Source of the DNA: Micromonospora sp. WMMD980
Lineage (GTDB): Bacteria > Actinomycetota > Actinomycetes > Mycobacteriales > Micromonosporaceae
Assembly: GCF_029626035.1 (NCBI RefSeq)
Contig: NZ_JARUBE010000003.1
Location: forward strand, 5,456,001 to 5,520,000
Direction: 5' to 3'
Length of the DNA: 64,000 bases
Below are positions 33,772 to 43,114 of the stretch, piece after piece (positions within the stretch are counted from its first letter, which is position 1; every line of letters starts with the position of its first letter). A model generated the notes under the pieces. It had not been told where the DNA came from, did not search any database, and worked only from the letters and a program-made list of their open reading frames with translations. A program made the translations under genes and the position numbers.

Positions 33772-35589
33772 TCAGCCGTTGCTGCGCGCCGGCGGGACGG
33801 TCGGGAACGGGAAGCCGCCACCTCCGCCGCCCGGTGTGGTCGGCGTCGCGCTGGGGGTCGCGCTCGGCGTGGCGCTGGGGGTTTCCTCGGGCAGCGGCAC
33901 GTCGACCTCGATCGTGACCTGCTCACCCTTGGCCAGGTCCTTGCCGGCGGACGGGTTCTGGCCGCTCACCTTGCCCGCCTGGGCCGGGTCGACCTGTTCA
34001 CCCTCGACCACCCGGACGTCGTAGCCGGCTTCCTTCAGCCGCTTCTTCGCCTGATCCTCGGTGAAGCCGCGAACGTCCGGCACCTTGGTGATGTCGCCCT
34101 TGGACACCTCAAGGGTCACCTCGCTGTTCGGCTTCACCGTGGTGCCGCCCTTGGGTGACACCTTGACGACCTGCCCCGCGGATTCGCTGCTGCTGACGTC
34201 CTTGCGAGCGACTCTCAGCCCCATATTTTCAAGCTGCGCCTTCACAGCCGTGTACTTGCCACCCTCCAGGTCCGTCGGGATGGTGACGTTGTCCGGGCCG
34301 GCGCAGATCTGCACCGTGACGGCGGTGTCCTTCTCCACCCGCTGGCCGAACGGCGGGCTCTGCCCGACCACGGTGCCTTCCTTGCACTCGGCGTTCTTGA
34401 CCTGGGTGCCGGGCACGAAGCGCAGCCCGGCCTGGGTGAGCGCGGCCTGCGCCTCCGCCTGCGTACGGTCCACCAACTGCGGCACGGAGACCTTCTCGGT
34501 GCCGGACTGGTTGAGCCAGAGCGCGGTGCCCAACGCGATCACCGCGAGCACGCCGAGCGCGGCGAACGTGGCGATGACCCAGGAGGAACTCTTGCGCTTG
34601 CGCGGGTCACCGACCCGGGCCGGCGCCTGCTGCCGGGTCTGCGGGCCCATCATCTGGGTCTGCTGCGCCGCCTGGTAGCCGCCCGCTGCGGCCGCCATCG
34701 GCATGGTCTCCTCGGTCGGCATCACCGGGGTGGCCAGCACCGGCCGGCCGGCGGCGGCGCGGAGCAGGTCCGCCCGCATCTCGCCGGCGCTCTGGTAGCG
34801 GTTGAGCGGGTTCTTGGAGAGCGCCTTGAGCACGATGGCGTCGACCGCGGGGTTGACGTCCGGGTTGATCGTGCTCGGCGTCGGCGGCTGCTCCCGCACG
34901 TGCTGGTAGGCGACGCTGACCGGGCTGTCCCCGACGAACGGCGGGTGCCCGCAGAGCAGCTCGAACAGCACGCACCCGGCCGCGTAGACGTCGGACCGGG
35001 CGTCGACCGCCTCGCCGCGCGCCTGCTCGGGGGAGAGGTACTGCGCCGTGCCGATGACCGCGCTGGTCTGCGTCATCGTGGTGGCGCCGCTGGCCAGCGC
35101 CCGGGCGATGCCGAAGTCCATCACCTTGACCTGGCCGGTCTGGGTGAGCATCACGTTGCCGGGCTTGATGTCCCGGTGGATGATGCCGTGCCGGTGGCTG
35201 AACTCCAGCGCCGCGCACATGTCGGCGCAGATCTCCAGCGCCCGGCGCGGCTGGAGCCGCCCCTCGACGCCGAGGACCTCCTTGAGGGTCCGCCCGTTGA
35301 CGAACTCCATCACGATGAACGGAAGCGTCTCGCCGGTGGGCGCGGTCTCCTCGCCGGTGTCGTAGACCGCGACGATGGCCGGGTGGTTGAGCGAGGCGGC
35401 GTTCTGCGCCTCCCGACGAAACCGCATCTGGAAGGTGGCGTCGCGGGCCAGGTCGGCACGGAGCATCTTGATCGCGACGTCCCGCCCGAGCCGGAGATCG
35501 CGGCCGCGGTGCACCTCCGCCATGCCGCCGTAGCCGAGCAGCTCGCCGACCTGGTACCTGCCACCGAGCAGGCGGGCCTGCGCTGTCAT
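33772..35589 (-). CDS. pknB: Serine/threonine kinase PknB with three PASTA domains
   Basis: A 605-residue transmembrane kinase. The kinase domain (about 10-280) shows LLGYGGMAEVHRG, VAIKMLRADL, HRDIKPGNVML and DFGIARALAS. A juxtamembrane linker follows, then one membrane helix (about 345-365, VIATFAALGVLAVIALGTAL). Three PASTA domains bind muropeptides outside (VPQLVDRTQAEAQAALTQAG; TIPTDLEGGKYTAVKAQLEN; VPDVRGFTEDQAKKRLKEAG). Mycobacterial PknB has four. The Ser/Thr/Pro-rich tail is extra. It controls cell-wall growth and is opposed by PstP. Its ATG overlaps the pknA stop (ATGA). Confidence 0.96.
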   Translation of the reverse strand: MTAQARLLGGRYQVGELLGYGGMAEVHRGRDLRLGRDVAIKMLRADLARDATFQMRFRREAQNAASLNHPAIVAVYDTGEETAPTGETLPFIVMEFVNGRTLKEVLGVEGRLQPRRALEICADMCAALEFSHRHGIIHRDIKPGNVMLTQTGQVKVMDFGIARALASGATTMTQTSAVIGTAQYLSPEQARGEAVDARSDVYAAGCVLFELLCGHPPFVGDSPVSVAYQHVREQPPTPSTINPDVNPAVDAIVLKALSKNPLNRYQSAGEMRADLLRAAAGRPVLATPVMPTEETMPMAAAAGGYQAAQQTQMMGPQTRQQAPARVGDPRKRKSSSWVIATFAALGVLAVIALGTALWLNQSGTEKVSVPQLVDRTQAEAQAALTQAGLRFVPGTQVKNAECKEGTVVGQSPPFGQRVEKDTAVTVQICAGPDNVTIPTDLEGGKYTAVKAQLENMGLRVARKDVSSSESAGQVVKVSPKGGTTVKPNSEVTLEVSKGDITKVPDVRGFTEDQAKKRLKEAGYDVRVVEGEQVDPAQAGKVSGQNPSAGKDLAKGEQVTIEVDVPLPEETPSATPSATPSATPTTPGGGGGGFPFPTVPPARSNG

Positions 35590-36956
35590 CGCGTCTCTCG
35601 TCCTTCGCTCGTCGTCGAACCGCCGCCGGCCGGCTGGAGGCGTACCTCACGACGGTACGACGCGCGGACCGGATAGTCGCCCCCGTACGCCCGCACCGCG
35701 CCGGAGGTCACGCTCACACTTGCGGAACCGGGTGCGCCGGCGGCGCCGGCCGCGTACTTCCGGTACCAGAACGAGATCACGCCCGAACAGAGGATGACCA
35801 GCACGGCCACCAGGATCGCGGTGGTCCAGAGCCCGGAGCGCGAGCGGCGGGGCGGCGCCTGCGGCGGCCCGGCCGGCGGGCGAGCGTACCCCAGGGGGTT
35901 GTGCGGGGGGCGTGGTTGCGGAATGGGCGCCGCGCCGCGCGGCCCCACCGGCGGGCGGGCCTGCGGGGCGGGATGCGCGACCATGGTCGGGCGCGGCCCG
36001 ACCGGTGGGCGGGCCGGTGTCACCGGGGGTCGCGGCGGCTGCGGGCGGGGCGCCGCGGTCGGCACCTGCGCCCGCGCGGCGGGCGCGGCCGGCGAGGCGG
36101 GTACGCCGGAGATCGGGCGACCGCCGCGCGCCTGCTGGGAAAGCGCGAGCTTGGCCTGTCGGGCGACGCTCGCCAACGCGGCGGCGCTGGGCCAGCGGGC
36201 CTTCGGATCCTTCGCCATGGCGCGCTCGACGATGGCCCGCACCTGCGGCGGGATGTCTCCGGGTAGAGCCCTCGGGGTGTCCCGGACGTGCTTCATGGCG
36301 ATCTCGAGGGGATTGTCCCCCTCGAAGGGGCGCCGACCGGCCAGGCACTGGTAGGCGACCACGCCGAGCGCGTAGACGTCCGAGGCGGGCGTGGCGACCG
36401 CGCCGGTGGCCTGCTCGGGCGAGATGTAGGACGCGGTGCCCAGCACCGAGCCGGCTGCGGTGAGCTGGCCGACCAACTCCGAGCGGGCGATGCCGAAGTC
36501 GGTGAGCACCAGCGTGCCGTTCGGCCGGACCAGCAGGTTGCCGGGCTTCACGTCGCGGTGCACGATGCCCTTCTCGTGCGCCGCGTGCAACGCGTCGGCG
36601 GCCTGGGCCAGCAGCGCCATGGTGCGGGCCGGGGTGAGCCGGCCGACCCGGCCGAGCGTGGCGGAGAGCGCGTCGCCCTCCACGTACTCCATCACCAGGA
36701 ACGCGATCTGCTGGTCGCTGCCGAAGTCGTAGACGTCGACCACGCCCGGATGGTTGATGGTGGCCATGGTCCGGGCCTCGCCGCGGAACCGCTCGGCGAA
36801 GCCCGGCTCGTCGAGTAGCGCGGGAAGCAGGCTCTTGACCGCGACCGTCCGGCCCAGCACCTGATCGGTGCCGCGCCACACGTCGCCCATGCCACCGCTG
36901 GCGATCCGCTCGTCGAGCCGGTAGCGGTTGCCGAGCTGCACCCCCGGGCTGAGCAC
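35586..36956 (-). CDS. pknA: Serine/threonine kinase PknA
   Basis: A 456-residue kinase with domain at about 10-275: RIASGGMGDVWRGTDQVLG, VAVKSLLPAL, HRDVKPGNLLVRP, DFGIARSELVGQ, and the activation segment TAAGSVLGTASYISPEQATG. A long Pro/Ala/Arg-rich linker follows (about 300-400), then one membrane helix (LWTTAILVAVLVILCSGVI) and a short outer tail of about 50 residues without PASTA domains. PknA partners PknB in control of elongation and division. GTG 36956 starts 1 base after the pbpA stop. Confidence 0.94.
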   Translation of the reverse strand: MLSPGVQLGNRYRLDERIASGGMGDVWRGTDQVLGRTVAVKSLLPALLDEPGFAERFRGEARTMATINHPGVVDVYDFGSDQQIAFLVMEYVEGDALSATLGRVGRLTPARTMALLAQAADALHAAHEKGIVHRDVKPGNLLVRPNGTLVLTDFGIARSELVGQLTAAGSVLGTASYISPEQATGAVATPASDVYALGVVAYQCLAGRRPFEGDNPLEIAMKHVRDTPRALPGDIPPQVRAIVERAMAKDPKARWPSAAALASVARQAKLALSQQARGGRPISGVPASPAAPAARAQVPTAAPRPQPPRPPVTPARPPVGPRPTMVAHPAPQARPPVGPRGAAPIPQPRPPHNPLGYARPPAGPPQAPPRRSRSGLWTTAILVAVLVILCSGVISFWYRKYAAGAAGAPGSASVSVTSGAVRAYGGDYPVRASYRREVRLQPAGGGSTTSEGRETR

Positions 36957-36957
36957 G

Positions 36958-38463
36958 TCAGCGCCTCCCGGAGTCCGCGATGGCCGCCGCCATGATCCGC
37001 CCGGCGATCCGGGCCGCCTCGGCGCTGCCCCCGCTGCCGGCCTGCTCCAGCTCCACGCAGACGGCGGAGAGCGGGGTGCCGTTCCTGTCGAGTGCGAAGC
37101 CGATGAACCAGCCGTGGTCGGGCGTGTCCGGGCCGGACTGGGCGGTGCCGGTCTTGCCACCGACCACGTAGCCGTCGATGTCGGCCCGGCGGCCGGTGCC
37201 CTCCTTCACCACGTTCTGCATCATCGACCGCAGATCGGAGGCGACCTGGCTGCTGACCGGGCGGCGCAGCTCGCGCGGCTTGGCCGCGTCGTAGACCGTG
37301 GTGCGGTCCGGCCCGAGCAACTGCTTGACCAGGTAGGGGCGCATCTGGCTGCCGTCGTTCGCCACCGCGGCGGCGATCAGCGCGCCCTGCAACGGCGTCA
37401 TCCGCACGTTGTTCTGGCCGATCGACGACTGGGCCAGCGCGGCCGGGTCGGTGCTGCCGTCCGGGTTCTGCATGTCGCCGGTGCGGCTGGCCGCCACCGG
37501 CAGGCCGCCCTCGCCGTTCTGGCCGACCGTGAGGTCCTCCTGCTCGAAGCCGAACTGCCGCGCCTTCTCCTTCACCTTGTCCGCGCCGAGGCGCACGCCG
37601 AGCTGCGCGAAGCCGGTGTTGCAGGACTCGGTCACCGCCTCCCGCAGGGTCACCTGCGACTCGGGGCAGATCGACGGCGCCGCGTTCTTGATCGGCGACC
37701 CGGAGGTCGGCGGGGTGTAGCTCGCACCGGCCGGGATCTGGGTCTGCTGGCCGATGCCGTTCTCCAGCGCCGCCGCGGCCATGACGATCTTGAAGGTGGA
37801 GCCGGGCGGCAGCACCTCGGCCAGCGCCCGGTTGGCAAGCGGCCGGTCCTTGTCCTTCTCCAGCGCGTTGTAGGCCCGGTCGGCCTCCGTGCTGGAGTGG
37901 CTCGCCAGCGGGTTCGGGTCGAAGCTCGGCATCGACACCAGCGCCTGCACCGCGCCGGTACGCGGGTCGATCGCGATCGCCGCGCCCTTCTTCGCCCCGA
38001 CCTCGTTGTTGTTGAGCTGCTTGAACGCCGTCTCCTGGGCCCGCTTGGAGAGCGTCAGCAGCACGTTGCCACCACCGGTCTCGTCACCGGTGAACATGTC
38101 CTTGATCCGGTTGGCGATGAGCGCGTCACTGGTGCCGGCGAGGAAGTCGTTCTCCACCCGCTCGATGCCGCTCGCGCTGCCGTTGACCGGCTTCCAGCCG
38201 AGCACGTGCGCGTACATCTCGCCCTCGGGGTAGGTGCGCAGGTACTTCAGCTCGCCGCCGGTCTCCTTGCTCAACGCGTAGGCGGTCCCGCCGACCTCGA
38301 TGTTGCCGCGCTTGCGGTCGTACTCGGCGACCTGGACGCGGCCGTTGTAGTCGCTGGTGCGGTATTCGTCGGCCTTGTAGGCCTGGATCCAGTTGAGGTT
38401 GGCGAAGAGCAACCCGAACAGGATCATCACGACGACACCGACACGGCGCAGGGGTGCGTTCAC
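36958..38463 (-). CDS. pbpA: Penicillin-binding protein PbpA (transpeptidase)
   Basis: A 501-residue class B penicillin-binding protein. One N-terminal membrane helix (VGVVVMILFGLLFANLNWI) anchors it; the transpeptidase domain carries Ser222-x-x-Lys225 (PPGSTFKI), Ser280-Cys-Asn282 (ESCNT) and Lys437-Thr-Gly (GGKTGTAQ). It cross-links peptidoglycan together with the RodA-type polymerase encoded upstream. GTG 38463 overlaps the rodA stop (GTGA). In mycobacteria PbpA is phosphorylated by PknB. Confidence 0.95.
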   Translation of the reverse strand: MNAPLRRVGVVVMILFGLLFANLNWIQAYKADEYRTSDYNGRVQVAEYDRKRGNIEVGGTAYALSKETGGELKYLRTYPEGEMYAHVLGWKPVNGSASGIERVENDFLAGTSDALIANRIKDMFTGDETGGGNVLLTLSKRAQETAFKQLNNNEVGAKKGAAIAIDPRTGAVQALVSMPSFDPNPLASHSSTEADRAYNALEKDKDRPLANRALAEVLPPGSTFKIVMAAAALENGIGQQTQIPAGASYTPPTSGSPIKNAAPSICPESQVTLREAVTESCNTGFAQLGVRLGADKVKEKARQFGFEQEDLTVGQNGEGGLPVAASRTGDMQNPDGSTDPAALAQSSIGQNNVRMTPLQGALIAAAVANDGSQMRPYLVKQLLGPDRTTVYDAAKPRELRRPVSSQVASDLRSMMQNVVKEGTGRRADIDGYVVGGKTGTAQSGPDTPDHGWFIGFALDRNGTPLSAVCVELEQAGSGGSAEAARIAGRIMAAAIADSGRR

Positions 38464-39953
38464 GGCCGGATCACCTCCGTGGGGGCGCCGTGCAACTGCT
38501 CGGGCGGGCCGCCGGCGGGCCGGGCCGCCGAGCCGCCGGCGCCGGTCACCGGCCGGCGGGCGCCGTCGGAGACCCGTAGCAGCACCGCGATCAGCAGCCA
38601 GTTCGCCATCAGCGAGGAGCCGCCGGCGGAGAGGAACGGGGTGGTCTGGCCGGTCAGCGGGATGAGCTTGCTGATGCCGCCGACGATGACGAAGACCTGA
38701 AGGCCCAGCGTGAACGCCAGACCGCCGGCGAGCAGCTTGCCGAACGAGTCCCGCACCGCCAGCGCGGCGCGCAGGCCCCGCTCGACGATCAGCAGATAGA
38801 CCACCAGCAGCGCGGAGAGGCCGAACAGGCCGATCTCCTCACCGATGCCGGCGAAGATGAAGTCGGTCTGCACCTCGGGCAGCAGCGTCGGCTGACCGCC
38901 GCCCGGCCCGGCCCCGAAGAGGCCGCCGGTGCCCAGCGTCAGCAGGCCCTGGACGAGTTGGTAGCCCCGGTCGTACGGCTCGGCGAACGGGTCGAGCCAG
39001 ATCTGCGCCCGGTCGTAGAAGTTGGCGAACGGGCCGCCCACCGTGCTGCCGAGCACATAGGCCAGGTAGGCGCCGCCGAAGAACAGGAGCAGACCGATCA
39101 GCAGCCAACTGACCCGCTCGGTGGCGATGTAGAGCGTCACCACGAACATGCCGAAGTAGAGCAGCGACGTGCCCAGGTCCTTCTCGAAGACCAGCACCAT
39201 GAGGCTGATCAGCCAGACCACCAGGACCGGGCCGAGATCCCGCCCGCGCGGGAAGTCGATGCCGAGCACCCGCCGACTGGCCAGCGAGAGCACCTCACGC
39301 TTGCGCACCAGGTAGTAGGCGAAGAACGTGAGCAGGGCCAGCTTGGCGAACTCACCCGGCTGGATCTGCCCCAACCCGGGCACGATGATCCACAGCTTGG
39401 CACCGTTGATCTCGGAGAACCGGCCGGGCAGCACCGCCGGGATCATCACCAGCACGATGCCGGCCAGCCCCAGCGTGTAGGCGTAGCGGGAGAGCGTGCG
39501 GTGGTCGCGCAGGATCGCCAGCAGCGCGGCGGCGAGCACCACCGAGGCGAGCGTCCAGGCCAGTTGGCGGCCACCGGTGCCGGCGAAGATGGCCAGATCC
39601 TCCCGCTCCGCCGGCGCGGCCTGGGCCAGGTCGAAGCGCCGCAGGAAGCCGACCCCGATGCCGTTGAGCAGCGCCACCGCCGGCAGCAGCGCGGGGTCGG
39701 CGAACGGCGCCAGCCACCGGATCACCAGGTGCAGGCCGAGGAAGACCAGCCCCAGCGCGGCGGCGGGGATCCAGAAATCCCCGGTGATCGTGTCGAGCGC
39801 CTTCGCCTCGATCATCGCCGAATAGGCCGCCACCAGCACCATGGCCAGCAGGAGCAGGGACAACTCGGCGTTACGCCGGGACCGGGCCAGGCGTACGCCG
39901 GACTGCTCGCCCGTCGAGGCGGGCGAGGCTGCCGGTACGGCGGCTGCGGTCAC
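38460..39953 (-). CDS. rodA: RodA/FtsW-type peptidoglycan polymerase
   Basis: A 497-residue SEDS protein with about 12 membrane helices. SEDS marks are NGAKLWIIVPGLGQIQPGEF followed by AKLALL near residues 190-215, VFEKDLGTSLLYFGMF near 245, and TGQTTPFLSAGGSSLMANW near 430-450. It polymerises lipid II into glycan strands and works with PbpA. Residues 1-25 and the last about 40 are Ala/Pro-rich tails. GTG 39953 lies 28 bases after the pstP stop. Confidence 0.95.
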   Translation of the reverse strand: MTAAAVPAASPASTGEQSGVRLARSRRNAELSLLLLAMVLVAAYSAMIEAKALDTITGDFWIPAAALGLVFLGLHLVIRWLAPFADPALLPAVALLNGIGVGFLRRFDLAQAAPAEREDLAIFAGTGGRQLAWTLASVVLAAALLAILRDHRTLSRYAYTLGLAGIVLVMIPAVLPGRFSEINGAKLWIIVPGLGQIQPGEFAKLALLTFFAYYLVRKREVLSLASRRVLGIDFPRGRDLGPVLVVWLISLMVLVFEKDLGTSLLYFGMFVVTLYIATERVSWLLIGLLLFFGGAYLAYVLGSTVGGPFANFYDRAQIWLDPFAEPYDRGYQLVQGLLTLGTGGLFGAGPGGGQPTLLPEVQTDFIFAGIGEEIGLFGLSALLVVYLLIVERGLRAALAVRDSFGKLLAGGLAFTLGLQVFVIVGGISKLIPLTGQTTPFLSAGGSSLMANWLLIAVLLRVSDGARRPVTGAGGSAARPAGGPPEQLHGAPTEVIRP

Positions 39954-39981
39954 GGATGCGTCCTCGGGATCGAGCCGGCGC

Positions 39982-41415
39982 TCACTCCGGCGACCGGCAA
40001 CCGGCGGGATCGGCCGGCGGAACGGTGTCGGAGGGTACGGCGTCGGGCGTGGTGGTCAACGTCGGCACGGGCGTCGGCGTGCCCGCCGCGCGGGTCGGCG
40101 CGACGGGGGTGCCGGTGGCCGCCGGGCTCAGCACGCCGGCGGTCGCCACCGGGCTGGGACCGGGCGTGCCGGGCGTCGGGCTGGGCGGGCAGAGCGGCTT
40201 GAGGTTCGGGTTGGCCGGGTCGTCGCTGGTCAGCTCCGCCAGCCGGCGCTCGGCATCCGGTTCGCTCTTGGCCTGGATGCCCTGCTTCACCCGCTCCTGG
40301 GCGGCCAGCGTCAGGTCGTCGAGCCGGGACCCGCTGCGCTCGTGCACGTCCGACAGGTCGAGCCCGGCGATCTGGCCGGGCACCCCGCGGAAGACCGCGA
40401 GCTGACCGTCGTCGGTGGCGCCGACGTAGTACTGCCGCTGCGTGTAGGTCCAGCCGCCGAAGAGGCCACCACCGACGATCACCGCCAGGGCGAGCGCCAT
40501 CGCCACTGTCCGTAGCGGCCGACGCCGACGCTGCTCCGGCTCGTCGTCACGGTTGTCGGCCGGGTCCTCGGGAGCGGGCGGACGCGGGGCAGACAGCGCC
40601 GAGGCGCGGGCCGCCGGGGTGGAGTCGTCCGCCGACGTCGCCATGCCCCGGTCGCGGGCGGCGGCGCCGCCGACGATCGGGGACGCCTCCACGATGTCCT
40701 GGTCGGTCGCGTCGGCGATGATCACGGTGATGTTGTCCGGGCCGCCGCCGCGCAGCGCGAGCTGCACCAGCCGCTCCACGCACTGCTGCGGGTCGGGGTA
40801 TTCCCGCATCGTGTCGCCGATGGTGTCCGCGCTGACCACGCCGGAGAGGCCGTCGGAGCAGATCAGGTAGCGGTCGCCGGGCAGCACCTGGCGGACGCTG
40901 TACTCCGGGTCGACGTCGCGGCCGTCGAGCGCGCGGGTGAGCAGCGAGCGCTGGGGGTGACTGCTCGCCTCCTCCGCGCTGATCCGGCCCTCGTCGACGA
41001 GCATCTGGACGTAGGTGTCGTCCTTGGTGATCTGCGCGAACTCGCCGTTGCGCAGGAGGTAGGCCCGGGAGTCACCGATGTGGACCATGCCGAGCTTGCT
41101 GCCGGAGAAGAGGGTTGCGGTGAGCGTCGTGCCCATCCCCTCCAGCTGCGGGTTGGCATCCACGGTGTCGCGGAGCTGCTGGTTGGCGGTGCCCACGGCA
41201 GATCGGAGCGCGTCGACCAGGGCGTCACCGGGGACGTCCTCGTCGAGCGGCGCCATGGCACCGATGACGATGTTGCTGGCGACGTCACCGGCGGCCATGC
41301 CGCCCATGCCGTCGGCAACGGCGAGCAGCCGCGGTCCGGCGTAGACGGAATCCTGATTGCCGTCTCGGATCAGACCGCGGTCGCTGTGGGCCGCGTAGCG
41401 CAGGGTCAGAGTCAT
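39982..41415 (-). CDS. pstP: PP2C serine/threonine phosphatase PstP
   Basis: A 477-residue phosphatase that reverses PknA/PknB phosphorylation. The PP2C domain (1-240) contains SDRGLIRDGNQDSVYAG, VADGMGGMAAGDVAS, VHIGDSRAYLLRNGE, YLICSDGLSGVV and GGPDNITVIIADA, with the metal-binding aspartates in place. One membrane helix follows near 310 (VAMALALAVIVGGGLFGGWT) and then an outer domain of about 145 residues ending in a Pro/Thr-rich tail. Its PP2C domain resembles that in the MerR fusion at 9596-11575. Confidence 0.95.
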   Translation of the reverse strand: MTLTLRYAAHSDRGLIRDGNQDSVYAGPRLLAVADGMGGMAAGDVASNIVIGAMAPLDEDVPGDALVDALRSAVGTANQQLRDTVDANPQLEGMGTTLTATLFSGSKLGMVHIGDSRAYLLRNGEFAQITKDDTYVQMLVDEGRISAEEASSHPQRSLLTRALDGRDVDPEYSVRQVLPGDRYLICSDGLSGVVSADTIGDTMREYPDPQQCVERLVQLALRGGGPDNITVIIADATDQDIVEASPIVGGAAARDRGMATSADDSTPAARASALSAPRPPAPEDPADNRDDEPEQRRRRPLRTVAMALALAVIVGGGLFGGWTYTQRQYYVGATDDGQLAVFRGVPGQIAGLDLSDVHERSGSRLDDLTLAAQERVKQGIQAKSEPDAERRLAELTSDDPANPNLKPLCPPSPTPGTPGPSPVATAGVLSPAATGTPVAPTRAAGTPTPVPTLTTTPDAVPSDTVPPADPAGCRSPE

Positions 41416-41900
41416 GGCCGTAATTCGAGGGAAGTGCGGCCGATCCGGATCGGCACGCCGAGGGGGACGGGGGTTGGTCCGGTGACCTTAGCGCGATCGA
41501 GGTAGGTGCCGTTAGTCGATCCGAGGTCCTCCACGTACCACTGCCCGTCGCGCGGGACCAGCCGGGCGTGTCGCGCCGAGGCGTAGTCGTCGGTGATCAC
41601 CAGTGTCGAGTCCTCCGCCCGGCCGATGGTGATCTGGGCCTCCCCGAGGGTGATCCGCGTGCCGGCCAACTGACCGGCGGTGACCACCATCTGGTGGGCG
41701 GCGCGACCCCGCTTGACCTTCGCCGGCTTGCCGCTCGGCTGGCTGGTCGACGCGCCCACCCCCCGTGGCGCGGCCACCAGCCGACCCGACCGGGCCCCCG
41801 CGAAGAGGTCCCGGCGGATCACGCCGACCACCGTGAAGACGAAGATCCACAGCAGGATGAGGAAACCGAACCGGGCGACGGTGATGACGAGCTCCGGCAA
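41412..41900 (-). CDS. fhaB: FHA-domain membrane protein FhaB (FipA)
   Basis: A 162-residue protein: one N-terminal membrane helix (FGFLILLWIFVFTVVGVIRRD), a linker, and a C-terminal FHA domain (about 75-160; ITIGRAEDSTLVITDDYASA, RHARL, VEDLGSTNGTYLD). The arginine, serine and asparagine of the phosphothreonine pocket are present. It binds phosphorylated partners of PknA/PknB. The start appears to be TTG 41900; its stop overlaps the pstP ATG. Confidence 0.93.
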   Translation of the reverse strand: MPELVITVARFGFLILLWIFVFTVVGVIRRDLFAGARSGRLVAAPRGVGASTSQPSGKPAKVKRGRAAHQMVVTAGQLAGTRITLGEAQITIGRAEDSTLVITDDYASARHARLVPRDGQWYVEDLGSTNGTYLDRAKVTGPTPVPLGVPIRIGRTSLELRP

Positions 41901-41906
41901 CGGGGA

Positions 41907-42686
41907 TCAGCCGTCCACGCGGAAGGTCAGCGTCGTGGTGCCGAGCTGGATCATGTCGCCGGGGTTGAGGGCCACCGCCGAGACCCGCTGGCCGTTGACC
42001 ATCGTGCCGTTCGTGGACCCGAGGTCGGTCAGCACGACCTGGCCGCCGTCGAAGTCCAGCCGGGCGTGCCGCCGGGAGATCCCGACGTCGGGCAGGCGCA
42101 GGTTGGCCTGGTCACCGCGACCGATCACGGTCGAGCCCATCTGCAACGGGTAGGTGCGGCCGTCGCCGGAGACCAGCCGCACGTTGCGGCCGCCGCCGTG
42201 GCCGGGCGGGGGGCCGTAGCCGCCGCCCTGGTCGTAGCCCGGGTACGCCGGGCCGGCGTCGTAGCCGCCGCCCTGGTCGTAGCCGCCGGGCGCGGAGACC
42301 GGCGCGACGTCGCCGCCGGTGTAGACCTCGGCGGTCACCCGGAACATGCCGGTGTCCAGCCCCTCACCACGCTCGACCTCGACGATCACGTCGCCGTAGA
42401 CCGTCCAGGCCTGCTCGCCGATGAACTCCGCCTGCGACTGGGCCAACTCCTGGGCCAGCGCGGCGGCGTACGGCGCCAGGCGACTGTGGTCGTAGGGCGA
42501 GAGATCGATCACGTAGCGGTTGGGCACCAACGTGCGCCCACCGGCCAGGATCGCCTTGTGCGCCTCGGCCTCCCGCTGCATGGCGTTGAGGATCTCCACG
42601 GGGTGGACCACCCCTTTGAAGACCTTGGCGAAGGCCCCCTCGACCAGGCCTTCCAGACGCTTCTCGAAGCGTTGCAGCACGCTCAC
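41907..42686 (-). CDS. fhaA: FHA-domain protein FhaA
   Basis: A 259-residue protein. The N-terminal domain (about 1-120, DUF3662; SVLQRFEKRLEGLVEGAFAK, HPVEILNAMQREAEAHKAI) is followed by a Gly/Tyr-rich linker (PGYDQGGGYG repeats) and a C-terminal FHA domain (about 170-258; VIGRGDQANLRLPDVGISRR, HARL, LTDLGSTNGTMVNGQ). Shorter than mycobacterial FhaA mainly in the linker. GTG 42686 follows GAGGAGGAG. First gene of the seven-gene block fhaA to pknB; tRNA-Leu is divergent upstream, as in mycobacteria. Confidence 0.95.
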   Translation of the reverse strand: MSVLQRFEKRLEGLVEGAFAKVFKGVVHPVEILNAMQREAEAHKAILAGGRTLVPNRYVIDLSPYDHSRLAPYAAALAQELAQSQAEFIGEQAWTVYGDVIVEVERGEGLDTGMFRVTAEVYTGGDVAPVSAPGGYDQGGGYDAGPAYPGYDQGGGYGPPPGHGGGRNVRLVSGDGRTYPLQMGSTVIGRGDQANLRLPDVGISRRHARLDFDGGQVVLTDLGSTNGTMVNGQRVSAVALNPGDMIQLGTTTLTFRVDG

Positions 42687-42921
42687 CGGCTCCTCCTCGG
42701 GTCCCGAGGCAATGATGGTATCCGGACACCGCCTCCGCAGCTCACACGCCGCTCGGCCGGCCACCGTCGACCCGTTCGTGACCAGGCCCGCGAGCGTGCT
42801 ACAGTTTCGCCCGCCACGAACGGTGATCGTTCGTGGCGTGACCAGTGGACAGCGTAATATGTCCCGGCACCTGCCGCAGATGGCGGGCACGGGGTGCGAT
42901 ATGGTGTCCCGGTCGTGCCAC

Positions 42922-43007
42922 GGGGATGTGGCGGAATGGCAGACGCGCACGGTTCAGGTCCGTGTGTCCGAAAGGACGTGGGGGTTCAACTCCCCCCATC
43001 CCCACCA
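42922..43007 (+). tRNA. tRNA-Leu (anticodon CAG)
   Basis: An 86-base class II tRNA including CCA. Acceptor GGGGATG/CATCCCC, D-arm GGCGGAATGGCAGACGC, anticodon loop TTCAGGT (CAG), a long variable arm (GTGTCCGAAAGGACG) and T-arm GTGGGGGTTCAACTCCCCCC. Confidence 0.96.
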
Positions 43008-43010
43008 GAA

Positions 43011-43039
43011 CGAGGGCTCCGCAGGCTGCGGGGCCCTCG
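43011..43039 (+). terminator. Terminator after tRNA-Leu, 12-bp stem
   Basis: CGAGGGCTCCGC pairs with GCGGGGCCCTCG (one G-T pair) around AGGCT, starting 4 bases after the tRNA CCA. Confidence 0.78.
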
Positions 43040-43114
43040 CGCCGTATCGGGGCGTACCGGACGTCACGCTATGCTCCGATGGTTTCCCTGCCTCCCATGG
43101 ACCAGGAGTGGCGT